A stretch of DNA of 64,000 nucleotides, from assembly GCA_040719455.1 (NCBI GenBank), contig JBFDTN010000001.1, positions 868,001 to 932,000 on the forward strand, written 5' to 3'. Numbering within the stretch: the first letter of the stretch is position 1; each line of letters opens with the position of its first letter. This DNA is from Streptococcus pneumoniae (GTDB lineage Bacteria > Bacillota > Bacilli > Lactobacillales > Streptococcaceae). A program made the translations under genes and the position numbers. The notes below the pieces were generated by a model. That model saw nothing but the letters and a program-made list of their open reading frames with translations, searched no databases and had not been told where the DNA came from. This document shows, one piece after another, positions 63,571-64,000 of the stretch.

Positions 63571-64000
63571 ATGAATAAACCCTCTATCCCCCTGTGGGAA
63601 GAATTACCCGATCTTGACCTCTATCTCGATCAGGTCCTGCTCTATATCAATCAAATCAACCAACAGGTCTTTACGAGCCTAGACAAACCCTTAACTTCCT
63701 CCATGATTAACAATTATGTCAAACACGGCTATATTCAAAAGCCCGTCAAGAAAAAATACAATCAAGCCCAACTTGCTCGTCTGTTAGCACTGACAATACT
63801 CAAGCAGGTATTTCCGATTCCAGATATTGCAGAAACGATTGAGCTACTGTTAGAAACACGAACTTCTCAAGAACTCTATGACGAATTTGCAACTTGTATG
63901 AATCAACACTCAAAAAGCGAAGCACATCCCGCCATTCAAAGCGCCTGCCAAACGGTTCAACTCTTTCATCAAACTAGAATCATCAGCCTCACCTTGAAAG
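63571..64000 (+). CDS. DUF1836 family protein, 3'-truncated by window edge
   Basis: ATG 63571 follows AAAAAAGGAGTTGATAATC. The 143 visible residues hold a MerR-like helix-turn-helix: SSMINNYVKHGYIQKPVKKK, then YNQAQLARLLALTILKQVF, as in DUF1836 proteins. The frame is still open at 64000. It is likely a small DNA-binding protein; its role is unknown. It is divergent from yaaA. Confidence 0.85.
   Translation, partial: MNKPSIPLWEELPDLDLYLDQVLLYINQINQQVFTSLDKPLTSSMINNYVKHGYIQKPVKKKYNQAQLARLLALTILKQVFPIPDIAETIELLLETRTSQELYDEFATCMNQHSKSEAHPAIQSACQTVQLFHQTRIISLTLK

Noticed and set aside
1..64000. tRNA or rRNA genes
   Set aside because: I saw no cloverleaf with a GGTTCAAATCC-type T arm and no rRNA motifs.

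Overview
The window is a low-GC Firmicute chromosome and almost certainly a Streptococcus. Supporting evidence: the murA-epuA-endA block, hprK-lgt-DUF948-YtxH, a two-receptor glutamine transporter fusion next to glnQ, streptococcus-type small proteins (DUF3270-, DUF3397-, DUF1146- and DUF1836-like), class A sigma promoters (TTGACA-17-TATAAT), strong AGGAGG-type ribosome binding sites, and an LPXTG adhesin with an FSIRK-type signal peptide. I do not assign a species.

Region 1 (1 to about 12300) is accessory DNA. It looks like the replication and regulatory part of a phage satellite or decayed prophage: a ribbon-helix-helix regulator, a winged-helix protein, a replisome organizer with a DnaD domain, a DnaC-like helicase loader, several tiny ORFs, and a pair of late-regulator-like proteins (DUF1492/ArpU type). 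No integrase, terminase, capsid or lysis gene is visible. The region is heavily eroded. An IS110-family element (transposase plus a structured upstream region that may be its bridge RNA), an IS982-family element (967 bp, 7-bp target duplication) and an IS4-family element (1404 bp, 10-bp target duplication, frameshifted transposase) have landed in it. One HTH gene carries an in-frame TGA, and a second HicB has lost its middle. A hicAB toxin-antitoxin pair sits near the right edge. At the far left, three minus-strand units each combine a TGGTATAAT extended -10 with a hairpin and U-run 70-100 nt downstream. They look like a family of short RNAs.

Region 2 (12350-22000) is ordinary chromosome: ydbC, the two U32 proteins that hydroxylate tRNA wobble uridine, a C39-like lipoprotein, YtxH and DUF948 envelope proteins, lgt and hprK overlapping by 4 bp, and an ABC exporter. 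Region 3 (22190-33133) is one 3647-residue cell-wall anchored fibril protein with about 15 CshA-type repeats, 9 Ig-like repeats and 4 Rib-like modules. The last block includes a 732-bp tandem duplication. A second IS982 copy (961 bp) lies just upstream of it.

Region 4 (34600-64000) is core genome: uvrB, glutamine uptake (glnP fusion, glnQ), nudix, an amino-acid oxidase, Nif3-like protein, trmK, sodA, holA, cvfB, frr, pyrH, rplA, rplK, ftsK, a LysM hydrolase, small envelope proteins, a lipoprotein cyclophilin, a class-A-like serine hydrolase, endA/epuA/murA, a MarR-FMN reductase pair, yaaA and the start of a DUF1836 gene. Three copies of a short MITE-like element are dispersed here, each beside a transcription terminator; two of them carry a hairpin with compensatory base changes. 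Five genes have a -10 box ending 6-7 nt before the ATG, with no Shine-Dalgarno, and are candidates for leaderless translation.
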